Shown: positions 44,294-54,012 of the stretch, piece by piece
Position numbering within the stretch: position 1 is the stretch's first letter
Layout: each line of letters begins with the position of its first letter
Assembly (NCBI RefSeq): GCF_002101675.1
Contig: NZ_LQOY01000153.1
Span: 1 to 64,000, forward strand
Reading direction: 5' to 3'
DNA: 64,000 bases
From: Mycobacterium gordonae
GTDB lineage: Bacteria > Actinomycetota > Actinomycetes > Mycobacteriales > Mycobacteriaceae
Notes under the pieces: model-generated
Told to the model about the DNA's origin: nothing
Seen by the model: the letters and a program-made list of their open reading frames with translations, nothing else
The model's database searches: none
Translations under genes and position numbers: made by a program

Positions 44294-45953
44294 GCTTCTG
44301 GGCCGCATTGCGCCTGTGTTGCTGTCCGCGGCGCTGGTGTTGTCGGGCTGCTCGACCGGCGGCCAACTGACGCCCGCCGGCCGCGGTGCCGTCGGCAACG
44401 CCAGCGACATCAACCCGCAGAACCCGCAGACCCTGCGCGAGGGCGGCGACCTGCGACTGGCTCTGATCGACTTCCCGCCCAACTTCAACATCCTGCACAT
44501 CGACGGGAACTCCTCGGAGATCGCCGGCATGCTGAAAGCCACGTTGCCCAGCGCGTTCACCATCGGGGCAGACGGCTCGGCGACCGTCAACACCAACTAC
44601 TTCACCAGCGTCGAGCTCACCGGGACCAACCCCCAGGTGATCACCTACACCATCAACCCGAAAGCGGTGTGGTCCGACGGCAGCCCCATCACCTGGCGGG
44701 ACATCGCCAGTCAGATCCATGCCACCACGGGCACCGACACCGCATTCGAGATCGCTTCGACGAACGGCGCCGACCGCGTCGCCTCGGTGACCCGCGGTGT
44801 TGACGACCGCCAGGCGATCATGACCTTCGCCAAGCCCTACGCCGAGTGGCGGGGCATGTTCGCCGGCAATGGCATGTTGCTGCCCGAAAGTGTGACCGCC
44901 ACAGCCGAAGCGTTCAACAAGGGCTGGCTCGATGCGCCGGGCCTGTCCGCGGGCCCGTTCATCATCAGCACGCTGGATCGGGCCAAACAGCGAATCGTGT
45001 TGACCCGCAACCCCCGCTGGTGGGGCACCCAGCCGCGCCTGGACTCCATCACCTACCTGGTGCTCGACGACCCGGCGCGGTTGCCGGCGCTACAGAACAA
45101 CACCATCGATGCGACTGGTGTGGCCTCGCTCGACCAGCTCATCATCGCCGAACGCACCAAAAACATTTCGATCCGGCAGGCGCCGGCACCGGTGTGGACG
45201 CACTTCACCATGAACGGCGCCAACGGGTCGATCCTGTCCAACCCGTCGCTGCGGCTGGCCGTCAGCGAAGGCATCGACCGGCGCACCATCGCCAACGTTG
45301 CGCTGCACGGCCTCACGGGCGACCCGGTGCCGCTGAACAACCACATTTTCGTGGCCGGGCAAGAGGGCTACCAGGACAACAGCATCCCCTATGACCCCCA
45401 GCGCGCGAAACGCGACCTCGACGCGATGGGGTGGAAACTCAACACTGAGAGCGGTTTCCGGGAAAAGGACGGCCGGCAGTTGGTGGTGCGGATGCTGTTC
45501 TACGACGCCCAGAGCACCAAAGCGGTAACCCAGATCGCCCAGCACAGCCTCGCCGAGATCGGAGTAAAGCTCGATCTGCAATCGCGTTCGGGCAGCGGCT
45601 TTTTCCGGGACTACGTCAACGTCGGCGCGTTCGACATCGCGTTGTTCGGCTGGGTCGGTGACGCGTTTCCGCTCTCCGGGCTCACCCAGATCTACTCGTC
45701 CCAAGGCGACAGCAACTTCGGCAAGATCGGCAGCCCGGAGGTCGACGACGCGATCGAACGCACGCTGGGCGAGCTGGACCCGGTCAAGGCCAGGGCTTTG
45801 GCCAACGACGTCGACCGGCTCATCTGGGCCGAAGGGTTCAGCCTGCCGCTGATTCAGTCTCCGGGTCCGGTAGCGGTACGCAGCACGCTGGCGAATTTCG
45901 GCGCACGCGGCTTGGCCGACCTGGACTACACCGCGATCGGGTTCATGCGCTGA
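44286..45953 (+). CDS. oppA: Oligopeptide-binding lipoprotein OppA
   Basis: The 555-residue protein has a lipoprotein signal ending in LSGCS (Cys near residue 22), so it is anchored to the outer face of the membrane. The rest is an SBP family 5 fold (YFTSVELTGTNPQVITYTIN, WSDGSPITWRD, ARLPALQNNTIDATG). It delivers peptides to OppBCD. The ATG at 44286 overlaps the oppD stop by 8 bases. The 3' end overlaps the convergent hydrolase gene by 28 bases. Confidence 0.95.
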   Translation: MLRLLGRIAPVLLSAALVLSGCSTGGQLTPAGRGAVGNASDINPQNPQTLREGGDLRLALIDFPPNFNILHIDGNSSEIAGMLKATLPSAFTIGADGSATVNTNYFTSVELTGTNPQVITYTINPKAVWSDGSPITWRDIASQIHATTGTDTAFEIASTNGADRVASVTRGVDDRQAIMTFAKPYAEWRGMFAGNGMLLPESVTATAEAFNKGWLDAPGLSAGPFIISTLDRAKQRIVLTRNPRWWGTQPRLDSITYLVLDDPARLPALQNNTIDATGVASLDQLIIAERTKNISIRQAPAPVWTHFTMNGANGSILSNPSLRLAVSEGIDRRTIANVALHGLTGDPVPLNNHIFVAGQEGYQDNSIPYDPQRAKRDLDAMGWKLNTESGFREKDGRQLVVRMLFYDAQSTKAVTQIAQHSLAEIGVKLDLQSRSGSGFFRDYVNVGAFDIALFGWVGDAFPLSGLTQIYSSQGDSNFGKIGSPEVDDAIERTLGELDPVKARALANDVDRLIWAEGFSLPLIQSPGPVAVRSTLANFGARGLADLDYTAIGFMR

Positions 45954-47185
45954 CTGCGGTGCAGCAGGGGCGGGACGGCCGCCTCTACGGTGGCCGCCAC
46001 GTCAATCGCCTTCCACAGCATGCGCATCGGCAGCCGCGCGGGCAGCCCGTCCAGCTCCTCGGCGCGCCCGGCCAGCCCGTCGAATTCGCCGCGACACACC
46101 GCGCCGGCGATCGCCAGCGCCGCGGGCTCTCGGAAGTCCAGGGCACTGTGTGCCATCGTCGGCAACCGCAACAGCACAGCATTGGGCAACAGCGAGACCG
46201 CCCGCTCGGCCACTGCCAGCGGCGTGACGAGGTCACGGCCACCGGCGATCACCACGGTCGGCCAGGTGAAGTGTGGCAGCTCGGCGATCAGGTCATAGGG
46301 TTCGGCTTCGAAATCGGCTGTCTTGACCAGGGTTTCGCGCACCGCCAGGGCCGGGTCGAGCGGCAGGCCGTCCGGCTCGGCGGCGTAGTCGAGTTCGCGG
46401 AACGCGATGCGACTCACCAGGTCTGACTCGTAGCGGTACGGCACTTTCTGGCTGACGCCCATCGTGGTGAAGCGGACCAGCGTCCGCCACAGCATTCTGC
46501 GGCCGGTCAGCAGCAGGTCGAGTTGGTGGTTGAGCATCGGGGCCCCGCCGTAGCCGTACACCGTTGCCGCGACCTGTCCCGCCGACGGGGTCATCACCCC
46601 GGCATCAACCAGGCGCCGGACCTTGGGGGCCAGCTCTCGGGTGTCGGGGCTCTCGCCGGTCAGCAGCACGCGGCGCAGCGCATCACGCACCGCGACGATG
46701 TCGTGAGCGGACAGCACCGGCGAATCCAGGATCATCGCGTGCACCCGGCCGGGGTGACGGACACCGACACCGGCGGCAATGTAGCTGCCGTAGGAGGAGC
46801 CGTAGATGACAGCCGACTGGACGTGCGCGTCGTCGAGGACGGCGGCCACGTCGTCGACCACCTGCTCGATGGTCAGCGCCTCGGGCGGCAGATCGGTGCC
46901 CGCGTCGTCGTGTCGTGACATTCCCAGCCCGCGGTGCTCGATCATGATCACGTCCAGACCCGCGGCGGCGGCGCGGCGGCGAAACCCCTGGTACAACCGC
47001 AGGGACGCCACACCCGGGCCGCCCGGGATGATCACCAGCGGGTGCGCCGACTTACGGCCAGTGCGCACGTAGAAAAGGTCGAATTCCTCGTCGCTGCCCG
47101 GGGACACCGGCCGGCGTACCGGCCGCACGCCCGGCAGCTTAGCCAGCTTGTCGTGCACCCGGCGCCGTCTGGCGTTCATGGTCAT
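45926..47185 (-). CDS. Proline iminopeptidase-like alpha/beta hydrolase
   Basis: The 419-residue protein resembles proline iminopeptidases of family S33. PGGPGVAS is the oxyanion motif, RGLGMSRHD and YGSSYGSYIAAG the nucleophile elbow, GGRDLVTP the acid, and MAHSALD the histidine. There is no signal peptide. It sits next to the oligopeptide importer and may finish peptide breakdown, but only proximity supports that. The start at ATG 47185 is not supported by a good ribosome site. Confidence 0.82.
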   Translation of the reverse strand: MTMNARRRRVHDKLAKLPGVRPVRRPVSPGSDEEFDLFYVRTGRKSAHPLVIIPGGPGVASLRLYQGFRRRAAAAGLDVIMIEHRGLGMSRHDDAGTDLPPEALTIEQVVDDVAAVLDDAHVQSAVIYGSSYGSYIAAGVGVRHPGRVHAMILDSPVLSAHDIVAVRDALRRVLLTGESPDTRELAPKVRRLVDAGVMTPSAGQVAATVYGYGGAPMLNHQLDLLLTGRRMLWRTLVRFTTMGVSQKVPYRYESDLVSRIAFRELDYAAEPDGLPLDPALAVRETLVKTADFEAEPYDLIAELPHFTWPTVVIAGGRDLVTPLAVAERAVSLLPNAVLLRLPTMAHSALDFREPAALAIAGAVCRGEFDGLAGRAEELDGLPARLPMRMLWKAIDVAATVEAAVPPLLHRSQRMNPIAV

Positions 47186-47254
47186 CGGAGGCTGCCCGTC
47201 ATGGGAGCCATTCTGCCGAGATCGCCGGTCTGCGGCATTTCGGTCGCCTGTGGG

Positions 47255-48835
47255 TTAGCTGCGGATCAGATCCGCGGCCCGCTCCCCGATCAGCACGGAC
47301 GGGGCGTGGGTGTGACCCCGGATCGTGCTGGGCATCACTGACGCATCGGCAACGCGCAAGCCGTCGACACCTCGCACCTTGAGTTGCGGGTCCACCACGC
47401 TGGCGTCGTCGCTGCCCATCCGGCAGGTGCCCATCGGGTGATACAGGGTGTGCGAACACATGGTGAGGGCAAGTTCGAGGGTGGCGTCGTCGAGTCCCCT
47501 GCAGTTGCGCGGGCGCACCACCGTTCCCAGCACATCGCGCAGCGACGGGGTCTGGGCGAGTTCCGCGCAGATCCGCAGGCCGACCATCATGGCCTCGCGA
47601 TCCCGGGGGTCGGACAGGTAGCGCGGGTCGATCACGGGTTTGTCGTGGGGGTCGGCGGAACGCAGCGCGATGTGTCCGCGGCTCTCGGGGGCGACCAGGA
47701 TCGGGCCGAAGACGACGCCGTGCCCTGCCGCGGGCTGCAGTGCCTCGTCGTAGAACGGCGCCGGGGCGAAGATCAGCTCCAGGTCGGGCAATTCGAGGTC
47801 GGGGTGGCTGCGGACGAAGCCGTACGCCTCGCCCACGTTGGAGGTGAGCATGCCACGCCGCCGCAACAGGTAGTCGATCAGCTGCTTCGGTTTTTCAGCC
47901 GAGAACAAGCTGCCGTCGTCGACGTCGAACCCGACGGGTGTGACCAGATGGTCGATCAGGTTCTGCCCGACTTCGGGCGAGTGATGCACGGTTTCGATGC
48001 CGTGCCCGGCGAGGTGGTCGCGGTCGCCGATGCCCGAAAGCATCAGCAGCTGAGGGCTGTTGACGGCGCCGCCGCAGAGCACCACTTCGCGGCGGGCGTG
48101 CACGACGGAGGTGTGGCCGGCGCGCTGGTATTCCACGCCGACCGCCCGGGTGCCGTCGAAGATGATGCGCGTGGCTGTGGCGTCGGTGAGCAGGGTGAGA
48201 TTGTTGCGACTCATCGCCGGCTTGAGATACGCGTCGGCGGTGCTGTACCTGGCGCCACGGCGCTGCGTGACCACGGTTTCGCAGAAGCCTTCGGGGGCAG
48301 CGGAATTGGGCCGCGCGGCGGGAAATCCATATTCCCGGGTGGCGGCCAGCCAGGCCGCGGTCAACGGCCGCGGGCTGCGCTGGCGGGAGATGTGCAGCGG
48401 GCCGGTGACCCCGCTGTCGTCGCCGCTGACGAAGTGCCATGCGGCGGTGACGTCCTCGATGCGGCGGTAGTACTCGAGCGCCGCTGAGCCCGACCAGTGC
48501 TCGTCGGCCCGCTTGGCCCACTCGTCGTAGTCCGCGACGAAACCCCGTACCCACATCATCGCGTTCATCGACGAGCAGCCACCGAGGACTTTGCCTCGCG
48601 GCCAATAGATTTGGCGATTATCGAGTTCGGGTTGGGGTTCGGTGAGGTAGTCCCAGTCAACCTCGCTGCGGAAGAGCTTGGAGAACGCGGCGGGGATGCC
48701 GATGAACCTGTTGGTGTCGCCAGGTCCGGCCTCGAGCGCCACCACCTCGGTGCCCGGATCCGCGGTGAGCCGATTGATCACCACAGCACCGGCAGAGCCG
48801 GTGCCGATTACTACATAGTCACGCTGAATGTCCAT
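47255..48835 (-). CDS. GMC-family FAD oxidoreductase
   Basis: The 526-residue protein has the FAD-binding motif VIGTGSAGAVVINRL, ALEAGPGD, and GGCSSMNAMMWVRG. The C-terminal GMC_oxred_C domain ends with MGTCRMGSDDASVVDPQLKVRG and DASVMPSTIRGHTHAP (His of the active site). It is choline dehydrogenase/alcohol oxidase-like. It resembles M. tuberculosis Rv1279. The start at ATG 48835 follows AGGG. Substrate unknown. Confidence 0.92.
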   Translation of the reverse strand: MDIQRDYVVIGTGSAGAVVINRLTADPGTEVVALEAGPGDTNRFIGIPAAFSKLFRSEVDWDYLTEPQPELDNRQIYWPRGKVLGGCSSMNAMMWVRGFVADYDEWAKRADEHWSGSAALEYYRRIEDVTAAWHFVSGDDSGVTGPLHISRQRSPRPLTAAWLAATREYGFPAARPNSAAPEGFCETVVTQRRGARYSTADAYLKPAMSRNNLTLLTDATATRIIFDGTRAVGVEYQRAGHTSVVHARREVVLCGGAVNSPQLLMLSGIGDRDHLAGHGIETVHHSPEVGQNLIDHLVTPVGFDVDDGSLFSAEKPKQLIDYLLRRRGMLTSNVGEAYGFVRSHPDLELPDLELIFAPAPFYDEALQPAAGHGVVFGPILVAPESRGHIALRSADPHDKPVIDPRYLSDPRDREAMMVGLRICAELAQTPSLRDVLGTVVRPRNCRGLDDATLELALTMCSHTLYHPMGTCRMGSDDASVVDPQLKVRGVDGLRVADASVMPSTIRGHTHAPSVLIGERAADLIRS

Positions 48836-48931
48836 TGCGCATCCCTGTTTTGGTGCCTGCTGGTTGGGGCGCGGGTCGGGCGCTGCGGATCAGCAACATT
48901 TGCCGAGTGTATTCCCGCCTGGTCGTCAGCA

Positions 48932-51562
48932 CTATGCGTTCAGATCGATGCGATGCGCACCCGTGACACCGCCGTATCTGGTGGGACTGCAGGTCAGCAC
49001 GATCACCTGTCCGTGCGCGCCAACGCTGTCGAACACCTCGCTCATCCTCGTCAGCCGGTCCGGGTCGGTAAATCCCAGAGCATCGTCGACGACGACGGGG
49101 ACAGCGTCCTCTTTGGCGACCAACGCTGCCCCGGCCAACCTCGCCAGAATCCCGAGTTGTTCTTTAGCCCCGCCCGACAGGGACTCATAGGGCACGGTAA
49201 CCCCACCCAGAGTGCGGTTGAGGATCCGTAGATCGCTGTCCACGTCGACCTCGAACGTCGGCCCGAACACCGGGCGACCGAGGCGTTGCAGCTCGGCACG
49301 GTAGGGCTCCACGTACCGCTTGCGGGTGTCGTCGCGGTGCCGGCACATCACCTCCCGCAGCAGCTGTGCGGCCCTGGCGCGATCGCCCACCCGGGTGTGC
49401 TGGCTGGTGGCGTGCTCCAGTTCGATCTCGGCGGCGTCGAGCCTTCCTTTTCGGCCCTCGGTGCGCAGCACCGCAAGCTCGATGCTGATCTCCTGCAACG
49501 CGGCGTTCGCGGCGTCGCGCCGCTCGCGCACCGACTCGGCCAGCTGCCGAGCTTCGGCGAGTTCGGCGGCGACCGTGTCCGGCTTCGCCGTGGCCAGGGC
49601 CCGGTCCAGTTCGGCCGCACGAAGCTCGGCGGCGTGCGCCGCCTGACGCTCGGCTTCAGCGTTGGCCGCGAGGGCCTCGTCGCTCACAGCGGCCCGCTCC
49701 CGGGCCAGCCGGGTCACCGCCGCGTCGAGCTCGGCACGCTGGGTGGCCGCGTCGTTTGCCAATACCGCTGCGCGCGTGGCGGCCTCGGCGAGGTGACGGG
49801 CAGCGGCTGTGGCGAGTTGGCGCCGGTTCTCACATTCGGCCTGTGCCGCGGCGCGGGCCGTCTCGGCCTCGTCGCGTTCGGCGCGGGCACTGGCCGTATC
49901 GCTGGAGAACAGATCGGGTTCGGCGGGTTGATCGGCCTGAAGCTGTGCCAACCTGGATCGCAGTTTCTCGGCGTCTTCCCCACCGCACAGACCGACCAGC
50001 GTTGCGCTGAGTCGATCGCGGTTGCTCTGCAGTTCACGTCGGCGTTGGTGAGCAGACCGTGCCGTAGCGACGTCGGCTACCCCTGCCGCCTCCAAGGCGG
50101 CACTGAGTTCGTGTTGTGCTGCAACATACTTGGCCCGAACATCCAGTGCGGTAGCCCCCGGGGTGATCCGGGCGGTCAGCACGCCGGCGACGTCCACGTC
50201 GGTGGGCCCGGTAGCGGTGATCGACCAACTGTGTCCAGCCGGCAGCGCGACCCGCTCACCGCGCACCGCCAACTCGAGGTCGGCGCCAGCAGTGACTTCC
50301 AGCACGGCGGAGACCATCTCGAGCTGGTCGCCGGCCCGATCGACGGATGCGCCAGCCTGCTCGATGCGGTGCAGCATCTCATCGGTGAGGACCATCCCGG
50401 ACAGTTCCTGATCGATGGGATCGAATTCGCGTTGAATCTCGTCGATTTTGGACAGCCGGGCACTCACCCGGTCGGTTTCCTCGCGCTCGGCGATTTTGTC
50501 CAGGGCGCGGCGCGCGGCTTCGGTGCGATCTTGCGCGGCCGCCAGGACCGCAACCGCCTCTTGGGCCGCGGCCTCGCAGGCGGCGGCTGCCCGGGCGGCC
50601 GCCGCCTGCTGCCCGGCCGCGTCTTCGGCTTGGGCGACCAATGCGGAGATTGCCGCTGCGCGCGAATCGATTTCGTCGATCAACGCCAGGCGCCCAGCGT
50701 GCGCAGCGGCCGACGCGGCGCATGTTGCCGAAGCAGCGGCGGCGATCAATTTTGCTTCGCGCACCTGATCGGTAAGCGCCTTGACTTGGTCGGCAGCGGC
50801 CAGTGCTGCGGCCAGTCGCGGCCCGATGCCGGCACAATCCAGCGCGAGCTCCGCTGATTGGCGAGTGAGCTCGGCGTGGCGATGCACGCGATCGTCGACC
50901 TCGGCCATCGCCTTTGCGCATTCCGCGACCGCAGCCTTGGCGGCGTCCAGTCGGGCCCGCGCGGCTGACCACTCCCCGGTCGGACGGCCAGTTCCGGTGA
51001 AGTAACGCGCGTATTCCGCGTCGATCCGCTCGATGAGCAGCGGCTCAGTACCCGACAGCGCGGCGTCACCAACGGATTGCGAGGCGGCGATGTCGAGCGC
51101 ACGCGACAACGCATCGCAGCCCGACAGATCCACCGCCGCGGTCGACGCGGCCTGCAAGACGCGCTGGGCGCGCCACAGCTCGGTGTCGACCGTCTCGGCC
51201 AGCATCGCGCGAACTCGCTCGTGGGCCTCGTCGCCGGTGAGTTGTTCACGGCGCGGCGCCAGCACCGTCAACTCGGTCTCACACTTCTTGTGAAACCGCT
51301 TGCGATACACGAAACGATAAGAGCCACTGCTGATTTCCGCGGTGACTTCGGAGCCGACATCAGCGTTGGCCGGTTTGACCTGCTTGACATCCTTCTTTGT
51401 CGAGCGGTCCTTGGATTCCAGGAGCAGATCCAGCGCCTCGATCATCGACGACTTGCCGATTTCGTTGGGTCCGCAGACCACCACGACACCGTGGTCGGGG
51501 AACTCGATCTCCCGGTGGGCGATGCCGCGGTAGTTAGTCAGGACCAGCCGGTGCAGCTTCAT
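48932..51562 (-). CDS. SbcC/Rad50-like SMC ATPase
   Basis: The 876-residue protein starts at ATG 51562 in an ATGA overlap with the SbcD-like stop. Walker A is CGPNEIGKSSMIEAL (residues about 31-45). The middle (about 160-750) is coiled coil with heavy Ala/Glu/Arg content, and the C-terminus has the signature YESLSGGAKEQLGILARLA and the D-loop region. No CxxC zinc hook can be seen in the coiled coil, unlike Rad50/SbcC. It pairs with the upstream metallophosphoesterase. It matches M. tuberculosis Rv1278 in length. Confidence 0.9.
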   Translation of the reverse strand: MKLHRLVLTNYRGIAHREIEFPDHGVVVVCGPNEIGKSSMIEALDLLLESKDRSTKKDVKQVKPANADVGSEVTAEISSGSYRFVYRKRFHKKCETELTVLAPRREQLTGDEAHERVRAMLAETVDTELWRAQRVLQAASTAAVDLSGCDALSRALDIAASQSVGDAALSGTEPLLIERIDAEYARYFTGTGRPTGEWSAARARLDAAKAAVAECAKAMAEVDDRVHRHAELTRQSAELALDCAGIGPRLAAALAAADQVKALTDQVREAKLIAAAASATCAASAAAHAGRLALIDEIDSRAAAISALVAQAEDAAGQQAAAARAAAACEAAAQEAVAVLAAAQDRTEAARRALDKIAEREETDRVSARLSKIDEIQREFDPIDQELSGMVLTDEMLHRIEQAGASVDRAGDQLEMVSAVLEVTAGADLELAVRGERVALPAGHSWSITATGPTDVDVAGVLTARITPGATALDVRAKYVAAQHELSAALEAAGVADVATARSAHQRRRELQSNRDRLSATLVGLCGGEDAEKLRSRLAQLQADQPAEPDLFSSDTASARAERDEAETARAAAQAECENRRQLATAAARHLAEAATRAAVLANDAATQRAELDAAVTRLARERAAVSDEALAANAEAERQAAHAAELRAAELDRALATAKPDTVAAELAEARQLAESVRERRDAANAALQEISIELAVLRTEGRKGRLDAAEIELEHATSQHTRVGDRARAAQLLREVMCRHRDDTRKRYVEPYRAELQRLGRPVFGPTFEVDVDSDLRILNRTLGGVTVPYESLSGGAKEQLGILARLAGAALVAKEDAVPVVVDDALGFTDPDRLTRMSEVFDSVGAHGQVIVLTCSPTRYGGVTGAHRIDLNA

Positions 51563-52707
51563 GCCGCACCCCGGTCGGCCAGCCGCAGCAGCAGGGCTAA
51601 TGCCGCCTGCGCATCGGCAGAGTCGTCGACCCCTGCGCGGGCCGTCGCGACCAGTTCCTTGACCGCCGAGGCGGCGAAACCGCCGATGCCAAGGTCGTCG
51701 AACTCTCCGTCGGCGGGTACGACGGCCAGATCGGTATGCCGTTCCCACCGGCCCAGCCAGGCGAACAACCGGGAATACCTGTCCAGACAGGCGTCGAGCG
51801 CCGCACGGTCGGTGACCGTCAACGAACCCGTCAGCGCCAGGCGCACCACCGTGCGGTCTTTATCGGGCATGAGGTCCAGGTTCAAATCCAGATCGGCGAT
51901 ACACCGGCTGGTGTCGACTTGGTTGTGCAACGTGACGAAGCGCCAGCGGCCGATGCGGCGGGGCTCCACGGTGACCGGGCGTTGCGGATCGCTCTCGTCG
52001 ACATCGACGATCAGCACATGGCCGGGCCGGGCCTCGACATCGTCATAGTTGGTGACCTCCGGCGAACCCGGGTACCAGACCCGGCCAGTGTCCCCGACCT
52101 GGGTGAGCGAATGCTTGTCACCGAGAGCCACATAGTGGATCACGTTGTCCAATAACGCCTTCTCGACGTTGCCGAGCCTGATCAACGATGGCTTGTCACG
52201 GTCGGGATCGAGCACGTCCACGCCGCCGTGGGCGACCAGTACGCGGGTGCTGCCGTCGGCCGGCAGGCCGTCGAGGACGTCGGCCACCAGATCCGTGGTG
52301 GGGGCCTTGGACCGCCATGGGGCCGCCACGATCTGGACGCCGGGGCGTATCTCGTGCGCGCCGGCGCGGTCGAGCACGACTACGTTGTCCGGGCATTCGG
52401 AGGTGAACAGCGCCCCGGTGTAGACCGACGACGCATCCAGCGGGTCATGATTTCCGGGCAGAAGGTAGACCGGAATACCGATGGCGCGCATAGCTTCCAG
52501 CGACTGGCCGACGACCTGCGGGGCCAGCTGGTTGTGCTCGAAGACATCGCCGGACACCACGACGAACTCCGCACCGACGTCAGTCGCCAGCTCGCCGAGG
52601 GCGGCCACCGCGTCACGGCGGGCTGCCGAATAACGGGGCTGGGCATCACCGGCAAGGAAGTGCCGAGTCATGCCCAGTTGCCAGTCAGCGGTGTGCAGGA
52701 ACCGCAT
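51559..52707 (-). CDS. SbcD/Mre11-like metallophosphoesterase with altered metal ligands
   Basis: The 382-residue protein starts MRFLHTADWQLG, where the usual ADWHLG of SbcD reads ADWQLG, so a metal-binding histidine is glutamine. Motif II is GDVFEHNQ instead of GDxFD. Motif III PGNHD and VAHGG and LGDKHS are present. Nuclease activity may be changed or absent. The downstream SbcC-like gene overlaps by 4 bases, so the two act as a complex. M. tuberculosis Rv1277 is the likely homologue. Confidence 0.9.
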   Translation of the reverse strand: MRFLHTADWQLGMTRHFLAGDAQPRYSAARRDAVAALGELATDVGAEFVVVSGDVFEHNQLAPQVVGQSLEAMRAIGIPVYLLPGNHDPLDASSVYTGALFTSECPDNVVVLDRAGAHEIRPGVQIVAAPWRSKAPTTDLVADVLDGLPADGSTRVLVAHGGVDVLDPDRDKPSLIRLGNVEKALLDNVIHYVALGDKHSLTQVGDTGRVWYPGSPEVTNYDDVEARPGHVLIVDVDESDPQRPVTVEPRRIGRWRFVTLHNQVDTSRCIADLDLNLDLMPDKDRTVVRLALTGSLTVTDRAALDACLDRYSRLFAWLGRWERHTDLAVVPADGEFDDLGIGGFAASAVKELVATARAGVDDSADAQAALALLLRLADRGAA

Positions 52708-52945
52708 GGCGTCGACCCCCTTCTTCAGGCGTTATCGGTGTTGCATCGGGAGTGTAGGGCTGGGTCCCGACAAGTCCGGGGACGTCGGTCGGAGGGTCTG
52801 GTCTTGGGTGGCCAAGCTCCTGGCCCAGCGGTCACCCAGGGCGGTCCGCCACGAGCGTGCGCCCAAGTACGCAGACACGCCGCTGAAGGCGTCATTTTGC
52901 GCACGTTGGCCGCAAACCGGCCGCCGGACTGGTTACCGTGGGCCG

Positions 52946-53449
52946 GTGGACGAACGGCGCACCTTAATTCTGATGCGACATGGGAAGTCGGCATATCCCG
53001 ACGGCGTGCCGGATCATGAGCGACCGTTGGCCCCGCGCGGTGAGCGCGAGGCCCGATTGGCAGGCGACTGGCTGCGCGCCAGCACGCCCGCCATCGATGC
53101 CGTGCTGTGCTCGACAGCCACTCGCACCCGGGAAACCCTGTTGTGCACCGGCATCGACGCGCCCGCGCAGTTTCTCGGGAGGTTGTACGGCGCGACCCCG
53201 GGCACGGTGATCGACGAGATCAACCGAGTCGGCGACGATGTCGCCACCCTGCTGATTGTCGGACATGAACCGACGACATCGTCGGTGGCGCTGATCCTCG
53301 CGGACCCAGCCGGCAGCAATATGGCCGCGGCCGAGAGCATCTCGGAAAAGTACCCCACCTCAGCGATCGCCGTACTCGACGTCCCTGGCCGATGGACGGA
53401 CGTGGAGCCGGGCAGCGCCGCACTGGTCGAATTCCACGTGCCGCGCTAG
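52946..53449 (+). CDS. SixA-like phosphohistidine phosphatase
   Basis: The 167-residue protein has the histidine phosphatase motif LILMRHGKSAYPDG and STATRTRET, with the second histidine in VGHEPTTSSVA. It resembles SixA, which removes phosphate from a phosphohistidine. It starts at GTG 52946 (VDERRTLIL). No histidine kinase gene is nearby. The stop is 8 bases from the convergent lprC stop. Confidence 0.85.
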   Translation: MDERRTLILMRHGKSAYPDGVPDHERPLAPRGEREARLAGDWLRASTPAIDAVLCSTATRTRETLLCTGIDAPAQFLGRLYGATPGTVIDEINRVGDDVATLLIVGHEPTTSSVALILADPAGSNMAAAESISEKYPTSAIAVLDVPGRWTDVEPGSAALVEFHVPR

Positions 53450-53457
53450 ACCAGACG

Positions 53458-54012
53458 CTAGGCGTTGGTGGCGAGCGTCAATTCCATCAGCTTGAGGGCC
53501 TGCCCGCACGCGTCGATTCCCGGCGCCTGCGGATTGATCCACCAGCCGACCACACCCGCAGCGTCGCTGGCCACACCGCAGGCCCCATTGGGATCATTGG
53601 GCCGCATCACAATCGAGTCGATGCCCTGGATCGAGCGAGTCTCGACCTGGTACTTCAGTCCCTCGGCGACCTTGCGCTCGTTGCTCAGGCTGCCCTGCTC
53701 GAACCAGAAGCGGGTGATGTCGATCAGCCCGGCCGGATTGGCCGCCTGCCAGCGGCAGATGGCCCCGACGAACGTGCTCTGGATGTCGAGCGGGTCGGCC
53801 CCCACGGTTTTGGCCAGAATGTCGGTGGTGAGGACCTCGCACTCCTTGAGCAGGTTCGGATATTGCCGCTCGGAGTTGTCATTGCGCGGCACCCCGGCGC
53901 CACCCGCCTTCATCGCCTTGCCGTCGACTGACCGGGAGCAACCGGTCAGCACCACCAAGACGGCGATCAGCACCGCTGTCACTGTCTGGAAAGCACGCAT
54001 CGGCCGCCTCAT
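53458..54012 (-). CDS. lprC: Lipoprotein LprC
   Basis: The 184-residue lipoprotein starts at ATG 54012 (overlap ATGA with the lprB stop) with a lipobox VLTGCS. The mature region has LLKECEVLTTDILAKTVGADP and AICRWQAANPAG, with four cysteines and a long run matching what I recall of M. tuberculosis LprC (Rv1275). Function unknown. It probably lies in the cell envelope on the outer face of the membrane. Confidence 0.92.
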   Translation of the reverse strand: MRRPMRAFQTVTAVLIAVLVVLTGCSRSVDGKAMKAGGAGVPRNDNSERQYPNLLKECEVLTTDILAKTVGADPLDIQSTFVGAICRWQAANPAGLIDITRFWFEQGSLSNERKVAEGLKYQVETRSIQGIDSIVMRPNDPNGACGVASDAAGVVGWWINPQAPGIDACGQALKLMELTLATNA

